Shown: positions 6,791 to 15,212, numbered from the stretch's first letter. The stretch: DNA of 32,170 nucleotides from Acidobacteriota bacterium (GCA_025358945.1 JANYHS010000008.1:1-32170), one strand, 5' to 3'. Numbers and translations: made by a program. The notes: generated from the letters alone by a model not told the origin.

Positions 6791-9124
6791 ATGACGGCGA
6801 CCAGCACGGAAACCGCGGCTCCCCTGATCGAGGCGATGGCGCAGCCCCACCGCCTGCGCGACGCCTGGTTCCGGGTTCGCGCGGCCGCCGGCGCGCCCGG
6901 CACCGACGGCGTGTCCGTCGAGGTCTTTCGGCGACAAGCCGAAACGCGACTCGCCGATCTTCAGCGCTCGGTGGAGTCGCGCTCGTACGCGCCCAGTCCA
7001 TTACGGCAAGTGCGAATCCCGAAAGCCGCCGGCGGGTGGCGGCTTCTGGCCATCCCGACCGTGACGGATCGAATCGTTCAGACGGCCTGCGCGCTAGTGC
7101 TGCAAGACCGCCTGGCCTCGTCGTTCTCGGATCGCAGCTTTGCCTATCGTCCATTTCTCGGCCCACGTCGCGCCGCGCTGTACCTCTCGGGACGATTGTC
7201 ATCGGCGACGCACGTCGTGACCGCCGATATCGAGAAATTCTTCGACAACGTGGAGCATCGGCTCGTCGCGCAGCAGTTGAGCGCGCAGGGCGTCGATGAC
7301 GAGGGTGTCGCATTCGTGTTGCGATAGCTGCGTGCGCCGATCGTCGAGGGCGCCACCAAACTGCATCCCCTTAAAGGTATTCCTCAAGGCGCCCCGGTGT
7401 CGCCGGTGCTCGCCAACCTGTTTCTCACCGGATTCGACCGCATGCTGGAGGCGGCGGGCCGCGAGCACGTGCGCTACGCCGACGATTTCGTCGTCCTCGC
7501 ACGCACCCAGCCGGATGCCGAAGAGGCGCTGCAATCGATCGCCGACTACCTTCGCGTACATCTGCAGCTCGCGCTCAAGACGCAGAAGACGCAGTACGTC
7601 ACCGTCGACGAAGGCTTCACCTTCGTCGGCTTCAGATTCACGAATTCGTCGTGGCTGGTGCCGGAGGCGTCGCTCGACGAGTTCAGATCCAGAATCGGCG
7701 CGATCCTCGCGGACCGGCGCCGCGAACGGGTGTTCGACGCCGCCAAACAGCACAACGACCTGGTCCGCGGCTGGCGGAACTACTACGGCGGCAACTCGCC
7801 TGAGATGGACAGGCAGCTCGAAGTTCTCGAGGCATGGCGAAGCGTTTCGGGCAACGCGTACTTGCAGGCGGTCGGCGCTGATTCGGTCCTGGGCCGGTCC
7901 GCGTTCGAGAGCCTGACCAGCTCGTTTACCACTGCCGGCCCCCGCGGTTCGTACACGGACGATCGTACACCCAGCAGCTCGTTCGAGGACCTCGGCTGGC
8001 CGTCGGACGACCCCTGGCGAGGCGGCGAGGCGGTTGCGGTGACGCGCCCGGCACGAGCCCATTCCACACGAACGCAACTCCGCGTCCACGATGTCGCGTC
8101 ACGTCAGCGGCCGTCGATCCTCTTCGGACGTTTGCTTCGCATACCGACGTATGGTGCGTTCGTCACGCACACGGGGCCAATCCTGGTCGTCCGCCGGAAA
8201 AAGCAAACCATCTTCGAATGCCCGTTCGACGACGTGGGGCACGTCAGCATTGAATCGGACGGCGTGTGCGTATCGACCCGTGTACTGAGCCAATGCGCGC
8301 GGCGACGGATTTCGGTGACCGTGTCCACCTCCTCCGGCCTTCCGGTGGTACGCATTCTGCCGGTGCGCTCGGAGCTGAAACCCGGGTTGGCGGAGCGGCA
8401 GCTCCTCGCTCGCCTGACGACGGACGGAACCGGGATCGCGCGCGCCATCCTGTCGGCGAAGATTGCGAATCAGCGAGCGCTCCTGCTCTATCACGCAAAG
8501 TATTCCAAGCGCGACGACGACGTTCGCGCGTCGCTGAAATCGGCCGCGGCGGACTTGCGGTCGCTCCAGGCCAGAATCCGGACGGTCACCGGAACGTTGT
8601 CGTCGATGCGCACGCCGCTGTTCCTCGCGGAAGCGAGGGCGGCCGCACGTTACTGGAGCGCCTTCGCGATGGCGATTCCGCCCGCCGCGCAATTCACCGT
8701 TCGCCGCGGACGCGGCGCGACCGATCTCGTCAACAAACTCCTCAACTTCGGATACTGGTCGCTCCACCTGCGGGTGCGACACGCCATCGAGCACGCGGGG
8801 CTCGATCCCTCGATCGGCCTGCTGCACACCAGCCGCCGGAAAACCCCCGGGTTGGTCTTCGACGCGATGGAGGAATTCCGACAGCCTCTCGTGGATCGCG
8901 TCGTCCTCTCCCTGGTGGGCCGGGGCAGCCGACTCGAGCTCAACGACCGCGGCGACCTCACGTCGCACACTCGAACCCTCGCCCAGCGTGCCTTCGCCCG
9001 CGCGCTGGAGCGACGCGACGACAGCAGGCACAGCATGCTTGCCGTCATCCATCGACAGGCTCGAGCGCTCGCTCGCGCCCTCGACACCGGATCCACCTAC
9101 GAGCCCTATCGGTCCCTGTGGTGA
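6791..9124 (+). CDS. cas1: Reverse transcriptase-Cas1 fusion, interrupted by one in-frame TAG
   Basis: One continuous frame of 777 codons broken only by TAG at 7325-7327 (codon 179). The N-terminal half is a group II intron-like reverse transcriptase: APGTDGVSVEVF (35-46), RLLAIPTVTDRIVQ (84-97), motif A TADIEKFFDNVEH with Asp146, GIPQGAPVSPVLAN (196-209), motif YADD (229-232), LKTQKTQY, and a GWRNYYG helix (327-333) as in maturase/thumb regions. After a linker (about 350-435) comes Cas1: a beta-rich N-terminal part (GPILVVRRKKQTIFECPFDD) and the integrase core with Glu614 (FLAEARAAARYW), His679 (GLLHTS) and Asp691/Glu694-695 (FDAMEEFRQPLVDR). RT-Cas1 proteins of type III CRISPR loci take spacers from RNA. 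The Cas2-like start overlaps this stop by one base (TGATG). If TAG is not read through, only a 178-residue fragment lacking motifs B and YADD results. The downstream open frame could start at GTG 7397 but would lack the PQG motif. Confidence 0.9.
7325..7327 (+). other. In-frame amber codon between RT motifs A and B
   Basis: The frame reads ...FVLR-TAG-LRAPIVEG... and both sides align with RT sequence without shift or loss; related RTs commonly have Trp or another residue here in a 'WL.AP' pattern. TGG or CAG to TAG needs one base change. Neighbours such as the kinase, mazF, the HTH gene, the TPR and lipoprotein genes, obgE and the STAS gene end in TAG, so TAG is a working stop in this genome. 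Confidence 0.9.
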
Positions 9125-9381
9125 TGGTCCTCGCCGTGTACGACGTGGCGACTCTCGCCGCAAGAAAGAGAGCGGAGCGCGTCCTGCGTCAGGCGAACTT
9201 CGTGTTTCTATTCGGCAATATGCGGTGGGCCAGCAGAACGGTGGACCTGGCCCTGCTGAAGCGTCGCCTGCGATCGGCGCTGCGCGGAGACGCCTATCGC
9301 ATTCTGCTGCTTGAAATACCCGTTGGCTCGATCGAGCATGCAGCATGGCTGCACGGCTCCTTTCGCGGGAGACCTGAATGA
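9124..9381 (+). CDS. cas2: Divergent Cas2-like protein
   Basis: An 85-residue protein, close to the usual Cas2 length. It begins MVLAVYDV, matching the first strand of Cas2 with its conserved Asp (residue 7). A helix follows (LAARKRAERVLRQ), then FVFLFGNMRW where Cas2 normally has a Q-SVF strand, a helix (LALLKRRLRSAL) and a last strand YRILLLEIP. The order fits the ferredoxin-like fold of Cas2, which bridges two Cas1 dimers in the spacer integrase. ATG 9124 overlaps the RT-Cas1 stop by one base; its own stop overlaps the next start by four (ATGA). The SVF-type motif is not conserved, so the call rests on length, the YD strand and position. Confidence 0.7.
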   Translation: MVLAVYDVATLAARKRAERVLRQANFVFLFGNMRWASRTVDLALLKRRLRSALRGDAYRILLLEIPVGSIEHAAWLHGSFRGRPE

Positions 9382-10016
9382 GACTGCAGGTGGTCGCGTT
9401 GTATGCCGGACGGATCGCCGAGGCGCTCGGCCAGCCGGGGGTCAAGGAGCGGAAGAGAAAGGGAGGAAGCTGGACCCAGATCGCGTGCGAGCTAATCGCA
9501 TCGGATACGGTGACCAAGGCCAGGCCCGTGCACGCGCCGGCGAACGGTCCTCAGCCGCAATTCCGGATGCAGCTCGAGTTGACGAAAGCCTCGGACGCCG
9601 GCAAGGTGGTGGCCGTGGTCCTGCCCGAAGAGTCACAAGGCGGCGATCCCGAGCAACACGTGCTCGCGCCCATCTACAATAACGGGCGGCGCGTGCTCTT
9701 CGAGTTCCAAAAGGCCGACATTCTTGTCGTCAGCGCCGACGGGCTCGCCGAGTTGCGGCTGGTCGTCGTTCATCCACTCACGGGCGAGGTCGGCACGAAG
9801 ACAAAGTACGTGTTTCACGCTCAGTTCGTGAAGTTGATGCTACGCTGCCAGGCGCACCTCGCGGGATCGATCGATCTCTTTCCGGCACTCGACCGCGCGA
9901 CCTCGAAGTTCAAGAATGTCCGAGTGCCGGCGGGTCGCGCCAACCTGGATCCCAAGCCCGCGATTGAATTCGGTCACGTCAAGACCGACCAGCGCAACAG
10001 TGCGGGTGCAAAATGA
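9378..10016 (+). CDS. Unknown protein coupled to the RT-Cas1/Cas2-like genes
   Basis: A 212-residue protein I do not recognise. It starts inside the Cas2-like stop (ATGA), so it belongs to the same translationally coupled operon. The sequence looks soluble and mixed alpha/beta: a short helical N-terminus (VVALYAGRIAEALG), a basic loop (KERKRKGGSW), several strands in the middle (KVVAVVLP, RRVLFEFQKADILVVSA, AELRLVVVHP), a helix with FVKLMLRCQAHL, and a basic C-terminal tail. No metal-binding cluster, P-loop or known nuclease motif is visible. No membrane segment or signal peptide. By position it may be an adaptation partner, a nucleic-acid-binding factor or an effector; none of these is shown by the sequence. 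It is the last gene before the right-edge palindrome. Confidence 0.8.
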   Translation: MRLQVVALYAGRIAEALGQPGVKERKRKGGSWTQIACELIASDTVTKARPVHAPANGPQPQFRMQLELTKASDAGKVVAVVLPEESQGGDPEQHVLAPIYNNGRRVLFEFQKADILVVSADGLAELRLVVVHPLTGEVGTKTKYVFHAQFVKLMLRCQAHLAGSIDLFPALDRATSKFKNVRVPAGRANLDPKPAIEFGHVKTDQRNSAGAK

Positions 10017-10046
10017 TGGCAGGCGTGGCGACCACCTGAGCATTTC

Positions 10047-10105
10047 GCCACGAAAACACGAAAGAGATCTCGGTGTCTTTTTCGTGTCTTCCGTGCTTTC
10101 GTGGC
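10047..10105. repeat. Long palindrome, CACGAAA/TTTCGTG type (right edge of island)
   Basis: GCCACGAAA at 10047 pairs with TTTCGTGGC at 10097-10105. Inside, ACACGAAAGAGAT pairs imperfectly with TCTTTTTCGTGTCTT. It ends on the first base of the xerC stop codon and lies between convergent genes, so it may act as a two-way terminator. It is the same style as the repeat at 4944-5028. Confidence 0.65.
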
Positions 10106-11025
10106 TAGTTCTTCGCCCTTGGATGACTCTTCTGGTAAACCTCGAGCAGCTGCGCCGAGTTCACGTGGGTATAGCGCTGCGTCGTGCTGAGGCGGGCGTG
10201 GCCGAGCAGTTCCTGGATCACGCGCAGGTCGGCGCCGCGCTGCAGCAGGTGCGTCGCGAAGGAGTGGCGCAGCGCGTGCGGGCTGATCCCTAGCCGCGCG
10301 CTGCTGACGGCGACGTAGCGGCGCACGAGCCGGTCGATGCTGCGCACGGTCAGCCGGCCGCCGAGGTAATTCACGAACAACGGGTCGCGCGCCCGGCGGC
10401 CGCGGGCTTTCATCTGCACCAGCAGCTCGCGATCGGGCCAGTAGGCGCGGATCGCACGCGCCGCCGTCTTGTTGAACGGCACGATCCGTTCCTTGCCGCC
10501 CTTGCCGAGCACGCGCACCATGTTCGCGCTCAGGTTCACATCGTCCACGTCGAGCCCGGCGAGTTCACTCAGGCGCAGGCCTGACGCGTAGAACAGCTCG
10601 AGGATGGCGCGATCGCGGCGGCCGAACGGTGTGTCCGTCGAGGGCGCCTCGAGCAGCGCGGTCATTTCGCTTTCCGACAGATGTGCCGGCATGCGGATGT
10701 CGCGCTTCGGCGTCGCCACGAGCGCGCCGGGGTCGTCGGCGATCAGATCCTCGCGGAGCAGGTAGCGCAGAAACGTCCGCGCCGCCGCGAGCTTGCGCGC
10801 CGCAGACGCGCGCGACTTGCCCTGCTTGTGCAGGTCGCCGAGGAAGCCGCGCAAGGCGATCCGATCCAGCTGCGCCGGCGCAAGATCGCGCACCTTCACA
10901 CCCGCACCGGCGGCGGCATGTGCGAGGAACTGCGTCAGATCGCTGTCGTAGGCGCGCACGGTGTGCGCCGACGCGTTGCGGTTAAGCGCGAGAAACTGCA
11001 GAAACGCTTTGAGATGTGCGGTCAT
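10105..11025 (-). CDS. xerC: Tyrosine recombinase XerC
   Basis: 306 residues from ATG 11025 (MTAHLKAFLQFL...), the usual XerC length. A longer frame to 11091 exists but adds only an Arg-rich, unlikely N-terminus. An N-terminal SAM-like core-binding domain (HTVRAYDSDLTQFL) is followed by the catalytic domain with the full tyrosine recombinase set: Arg in ASGLRLSELAGL, Lys in GKGGKERIVPF, HALRHSFATHLL (His and Arg), His in LLGHARLSTTQRYTHV and the Tyr nucleophile in the same motif. It resolves chromosome dimers at dif together with XerD. The start overlaps the end of trmFO by 44 bases, giving an operon topA-trmFO-xerC. All catalytic residues are present, so it is a housekeeping gene and not a phage integrase, although it abuts an island. 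Confidence 0.93.
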   Translation of the reverse strand: MTAHLKAFLQFLALNRNASAHTVRAYDSDLTQFLAHAAAGAGVKVRDLAPAQLDRIALRGFLGDLHKQGKSRASAARKLAAARTFLRYLLREDLIADDPGALVATPKRDIRMPAHLSESEMTALLEAPSTDTPFGRRDRAILELFYASGLRLSELAGLDVDDVNLSANMVRVLGKGGKERIVPFNKTAARAIRAYWPDRELLVQMKARGRRARDPLFVNYLGGRLTVRSIDRLVRRYVAVSSARLGISPHALRHSFATHLLQRGADLRVIQELLGHARLSTTQRYTHVNSAQLLEVYQKSHPRAKN

Positions 11026-12472
11026 GGACCCACTCCTGCAGATCGGCGAGCGCGCGCGCCGACAACGCCTCGTTGCGCGCCTTCTTGCCACGCGGCGCCT
11101 TGCCGGCCCCGAGCCTGGAGGGGTCCAGCGCCTGGATGATCCCGAACGTGATGTTCGACGGCTCGTAGTGCGCCGGGTTGGCGTGCGACACGTAATACGC
11201 GAGGGCGCCGATGGCCGTCGTGCGCGGGGGGGATGATACCGGCTCGCCCTTGGCCAGGGCGGCCGCGTTGATCCCGGCGAGCAATCCTGACGCCGCCGAC
11301 TCTACGTACCCTTCAACACCAGACATCTGCCCCGCGAAGAACAGCGTGGGACGCGAACGCACTTGCCACGTTTCGGCGAGCACGGTCGGGCCGTTCACGT
11401 AGGTGTTCCGGTGCACCATGCCGAAGCGCACGAACTCCGCCTGTTCGAGGCCGGGAATCATCCGCAGCACACGCGCCTGATCGCCCCACTTGATCTGCGT
11501 CTGGAACCCGACCAGGCTGAAATGATCGCCGGCGAGATTGTCCTGACGCAATTGCACTGCGGCGTACGGCTCGCGACCGGTGCGCGGATCGGTGAGGCCG
11601 ACCGGCTTCATCGGCCCGAATCGCAAGGTATCCGGTCCACGGTGCGCCATCACTTCGATTGGCAGACAGCCTTCAAAGAAACGCTCCTTGTCGAAGTCGT
11701 GCACGGTCGCCGATTCAGCCGTCGTCAGCGCGCGGTAAAACGCTTCGTACTCCTCGCGCGTCAGCGGACAGTTCAGGTAATCACCTTCGCCATCGTCCAC
11801 GCCGCACGCGGGGCCGGCGGCCTGCGCCACCGGCGTCATCGCAGGACTGAAGTCCTGCGCCACGGGTGTCCCGGCGGGTGTCATGATGTGGCGCGGCGCT
11901 TCAGCGTTGCGAAAACTCCGATCCCACCGCGACTGACGAAAGACCTTCAAACGATCGATCGACTCGGCGAGGACGATCGGGCTGATGGCGTCGTAGAAAT
12001 ACAGATGCGCCTGTCCGACCACCGAGACAAGGTCTGCTGACAGCGCGTCAGAGGTCAGCGGACCAGTGGCGAGAATCACCGGCTCGCGCTCGCTCGACGC
12101 CGGGATCGACGCGATCTCCTCACGCACGATCGTGATCAGCGGGTGCGCGGTGAGTGTGTCGGTGATGATCTCGGCGAACCGCTCGCGATCGACCGCAAGC
12201 GCCGCGCCCGCTGGCACGCGGCTGGCCTCGGCCGCGCGCATGACCAGCGAATCGAGCCGCCGCATTTCTTCCTTGAGCAGGCCGACGGCGTTGTCGAGCT
12301 TGTCACCGCGAAAGGAATTACTGCAGACCAGTTCGGCGAGCCGATCGGTCTTATGCACGGCGGTGGGACGCACCGGCCGCATCTCGTAGAGCGTGACCGG
12401 CACGCCGCGTGACGCTGCCTGCCAGGCAGCCTCTGAACCCGCGAGGCCACCGCCGACGATGCGAATCGCCAT
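10982..12472 (-). CDS. trmFO: Methylenetetrahydrofolate-tRNA (uracil-5-)-methyltransferase TrmFO
   Basis: 496 residues, somewhat long for the family (about 435-460). It makes 5-methyluridine-54 in the T loop of tRNA, using methylene-THF and FAD. The N-terminus has the FAD-binding dinucleotide motif IRIVGGGLAGSEAAWQAA, followed by YEMRPVRPTAVHKTD and LVCSNSFRGD, typical of TrmFO (Gid). The C-terminal half has LFFAGQMSGVEGYVESAASGLLAGINAA. Extra length comes from an insert near the middle (TPVAQDFSPAMTPVAQAAGP), which is palindromic repeat DNA read in frame (11841-11858). ATG 12472 overlaps the topA stop by one base. The enzyme is typical of Gram-positive bacteria and several Gram-negative phyla that lack TrmA. 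Confidence 0.95.
   Translation of the reverse strand: MAIRIVGGGLAGSEAAWQAASRGVPVTLYEMRPVRPTAVHKTDRLAELVCSNSFRGDKLDNAVGLLKEEMRRLDSLVMRAAEASRVPAGAALAVDRERFAEIITDTLTAHPLITIVREEIASIPASSEREPVILATGPLTSDALSADLVSVVGQAHLYFYDAISPIVLAESIDRLKVFRQSRWDRSFRNAEAPRHIMTPAGTPVAQDFSPAMTPVAQAAGPACGVDDGEGDYLNCPLTREEYEAFYRALTTAESATVHDFDKERFFEGCLPIEVMAHRGPDTLRFGPMKPVGLTDPRTGREPYAAVQLRQDNLAGDHFSLVGFQTQIKWGDQARVLRMIPGLEQAEFVRFGMVHRNTYVNGPTVLAETWQVRSRPTLFFAGQMSGVEGYVESAASGLLAGINAAALAKGEPVSSPPRTTAIGALAYYVSHANPAHYEPSNITFGIIQALDPSRLGAGKAPRGKKARNEALSARALADLQEWVHDRTSQSVSAVSRA
11841..11858. repeat. Palindrome inserted in trmFO
   Basis: GCAGGACT-GA-AGTCCTGC is a perfect 8-bp inverted repeat. The motif CTGCGCCAC also occurs twice around it (11822-11830 and 11854-11862), so the insert looks like a repeat unit of about 30 bases. 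It is translated as TPVAQDFSPAMTPVAQ, which duplicates TPVAQ, without a frameshift. Confidence 0.6.
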
Positions 12473-15198
12473 CAGCTCGCGCGCGTGCGAACGGCCTTCT
12501 TCCTGGCCGCGGCCTTGGGCTTCGCCAGCGCCTTCACCTTCGACTTCGCCACCGGTGCCGCCTTCGCGGCACTCTTCCTGGACGGTTTGGCCGCGCGGCG
12601 TCCGCGCTTCTCACGCGGCGGCGCGCCGCGGCGCGCTTCGAGCAGCCCCTGCGCGTCTTCCAGCGAGATCGTTCCAGGGTCGACGCCCCTGGGAATCGAC
12701 GCGTTCGTTTCGCCGTCGGTCACGTACGGACCGAATCGTCCTTCGAGCACCTGCAGCGCGGCGCCACCGTCCGGCACCTCAATCTTCCGAATGACCCGCT
12801 TCGCTGCCTGACGCGACGACCGTTTCGGCGCCGCCAGCAGCGCGAGCGCGCGTTCGAGATCGACGGTGAAGAGGTCGTCCGACTCTTCGAGCGAGCGGTA
12901 GTCGTCGCCCTTCTTGATGTACGGGCCGAACCGTCCGAGCCCCGCGACGATGACCTCGCCTGATTCCGGGTCCGCGCCGAGATCGCGCGGCAACTCGAGC
13001 AGCTTCAGGGCCTCTTCGAGCGTGACCGACGCCTCGGTCATGCTGCCAATCAGCGATGAGCGCCTCGGCTTTTCCTTGCTCTTCTCCGGTGTCTCGCCCA
13101 ACTGGACGTAGACGCCGAAGCGACCGTTGATCACGTAGACCTTCATCCCGGTCTTCGGATCGTCGCCGAGCGTGCGCGGCCCCGCGGCCTTGAGGCGGAT
13201 CAATGTGACGGCCTTTTCGATCGTCAGATCGGCCGGCGCCTGCGTCGGCGGCAGACCCGCCGTCTTGCCTGGTCCGCCCTCGCCCTGCTGGAGGAACGGG
13301 CCGAACCGGCCGATGCGCACGCGAATTTTCTCGCCCGACGCCGGATCGACGCCGACGTCGATCAGCGGATACTCCGCGTTCTCCTGCGCCTGCTTGACCG
13401 CTTCTTCGAGCCCGCGATGATTCTTGTCGCCACGATAAAACTGCTTGATGAAGTCGAGCCACTCACGCTCGCCGCGCGAGATCTGGTCGAGGTCTTCCTC
13501 CATCTCCGCGGTGAACTCGACGTCGATGAGGTCGCCAAAGTGCTCGCGCAGCAGACGCGTGACGGCGAATGCCGTGAAGCTGGGCACCAGCGCCTTGCCC
13601 TGCCGGAACACGTAGCCGCGCCGTTCAATCGTGCCGATGGTCGCGGCAAACGTCGACGGACGGCCGACACCGATCCGCTCGAGTTCCTTGATCAGCGACG
13701 CTTCCGTGTAGCGCGCGGGCGGGCTGGTCTCGTGGCTCTTGGACTCGAGCCCGGTGAGGAGCACGCGCGTCTGCGCCCGGTTGATCCGCTCGCCGACAGT
13801 CAGCACCGGCAGCACGGTCTCCTGCTCTTCCAATTCGGCTGACGGATCGTCGCTGCCCTCGACGTAGGCGCGGCGGAAGCCGGCGAACTCGATCGCCTTG
13901 CCAGACGCGGTGAACACCGCACGCTGGTTGTTGGTCGCCGTACCGGAAATCTCGATCGTCGTGCGCAGCACGCGCGCGTCCACCATCTGCGACGCCATCG
14001 TCCGCTTCCAGATCAGTTCGTAGAGGCGGAGATCGTCGCCGGCAAGCACGCCTTCGAGCGCGGCGGCAGCGCTGGTGAACGCCGTCGGCCGGATCGCTTC
14101 GTGCGCTTCCTGCGCATTCTTGACCTTGGTCGCGTAGCGGCGCGGGCCGGCGTAGTAGTCGTTGCCGAACATCTCGCGGATGGCGCTGGCCGATGCCGAC
14201 AACGCCTCATCGCTGAGCGTCGTCGAGTCGGTGCGGTGATACGAGATGTGGCCGTCCTGGAACAGCCGCTGCGCCGCCTGCATCGTCCGCTGCGTGGAGA
14301 AACCGAGCTTGCGGCTGGCTTCCTGCGTCAGCGTCGAGGTGGTGAACGGTGCGGCGGGGCGTTCGACGCCCGGCTTCGCCTCGACGCTGGTCACGCTCCA
14401 CGGGAGATTGCGGTTCAGCGCGTCGGCCAGCGACGCCGCATCCGCATCGGACAGCAGACGCACGTTCTTGCCGGTCAGCACGCCCTGCTGATCGAAGTCC
14501 TTGCCGCTGGCGACCCTGACGTCACCCACGCGCGTCAGGGTGCCGCCAAACGTCCGCCCCTCGGCCGAAAACTGCGCGTCGAGATCGGCGTAGCGCGCGC
14601 CGCGAAACGCGAGCCGCTCTTCTTCGCGATCGACGATCAGCCGCACGGCCACGCTCTGCACGCGGCCGGCGCTCAGTCCGGTCTGGACCTTCTTCCACAG
14701 CACCGGCGACAGCGTGTAGCCATACAACCGATCGAGAATGCGGCGGCTTTCCTGCGCGCGCACCAGGTTGTCGTCCACATCGTGCGCTTCGAGAATCGCC
14801 TGCTCGACCGCCTTCTTCGTGATCTCGTGAAAGACGATGCGCTTGACGGGGACTTTGGGATTCAGCACCTGCAGCAAGTGCCAGCTGATCGACTCGCCTT
14901 CACGATCGGGGTCGGTGGCGAGCATCACGGAGGAGGCGCCCTTGAGCGCGGTCTTTAATTCAGCAACGTTCTTGCGCTTGTCGTCGGGCACGACGTAATA
15001 CGGCTTGAAGTCACCGTCGGTGTCGACGCCAAGGCGTCCCCACTTCTGTTTTTTGATTTCCGCCGGCACCTGGCTCGCGGAATCGGGAAGATCGCGGACG
15101 TGTCCGTAGCTCGACCTCACCACATATTTATCGCCGAGGAATCGCTCGAGCGTGCGCGCCTTGGTCGGCGATTCCACGATTACCAGGGTTTTTGCCAT
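12472..15198 (-). CDS. topA: DNA topoisomerase I
   Basis: 908 residues, type IA topoisomerase relaxing negative supercoils. The TOPRIM domain starts at the N-terminus with Glu9 (VIVESPTKA) and has DPDREGE at 96-102. The active-site Tyr is Tyr320 in GHISYHRTDST. Other family motifs are TGLSAGRVQSVAV, RIGVGRPSTFAATIGTIERRGYV and EDLDQISRGE. The C-terminus has no Cys4 zinc ribbons. Instead it carries four copies of a GRFGP(F/Y)-type repeat (for example GRFGPFLQQGE, GRFGVYVQLGE, GRFGPYIKKGD, GRFGPYVTDGE), then a Lys/Ala/Arg-rich tail of about 50 residues that probably binds DNA. This C-terminal type is known in several phyla. ATG 15198; dprA ends 14 bases upstream in the direction of transcription. 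Confidence 0.96.
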   Translation of the reverse strand: MAKTLVIVESPTKARTLERFLGDKYVVRSSYGHVRDLPDSASQVPAEIKKQKWGRLGVDTDGDFKPYYVVPDDKRKNVAELKTALKGASSVMLATDPDREGESISWHLLQVLNPKVPVKRIVFHEITKKAVEQAILEAHDVDDNLVRAQESRRILDRLYGYTLSPVLWKKVQTGLSAGRVQSVAVRLIVDREEERLAFRGARYADLDAQFSAEGRTFGGTLTRVGDVRVASGKDFDQQGVLTGKNVRLLSDADAASLADALNRNLPWSVTSVEAKPGVERPAAPFTTSTLTQEASRKLGFSTQRTMQAAQRLFQDGHISYHRTDSTTLSDEALSASASAIREMFGNDYYAGPRRYATKVKNAQEAHEAIRPTAFTSAAAALEGVLAGDDLRLYELIWKRTMASQMVDARVLRTTIEISGTATNNQRAVFTASGKAIEFAGFRRAYVEGSDDPSAELEEQETVLPVLTVGERINRAQTRVLLTGLESKSHETSPPARYTEASLIKELERIGVGRPSTFAATIGTIERRGYVFRQGKALVPSFTAFAVTRLLREHFGDLIDVEFTAEMEEDLDQISRGEREWLDFIKQFYRGDKNHRGLEEAVKQAQENAEYPLIDVGVDPASGEKIRVRIGRFGPFLQQGEGGPGKTAGLPPTQAPADLTIEKAVTLIRLKAAGPRTLGDDPKTGMKVYVINGRFGVYVQLGETPEKSKEKPRRSSLIGSMTEASVTLEEALKLLELPRDLGADPESGEVIVAGLGRFGPYIKKGDDYRSLEESDDLFTVDLERALALLAAPKRSSRQAAKRVIRKIEVPDGGAALQVLEGRFGPYVTDGETNASIPRGVDPGTISLEDAQGLLEARRGAPPREKRGRRAAKPSRKSAAKAAPVAKSKVKALAKPKAAARKKAVRTRAS

Positions 15199-15212
15199 AG
15201 TCCCGCTTCACC

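Noticed and set aside
7325-7327. TAG read as an amino acid throughout the genome
   Set aside because: TAG ends the kinase, mazF, HTH, TPR, lipoprotein, obgE and STAS genes at sensible C-termini.
6791-9124. Group II intron with maturase
   Set aside because: The RT is intron-like, but it runs into Cas1 in the same frame, and I see no intron domain V/VI structure downstream.
7397-9124. Independent gene starting at GTG 7397
   Set aside because: That start would cut off the RT palm including motif A and PQG; the same frame continues upstream across a single TAG with clear RT homology.
10105-11025. Phage or island integrase next to the accessory region
   Set aside because: The protein has XerC length and motifs and sits in the dprA-topA-trmFO-xerC operon, so it is housekeeping.
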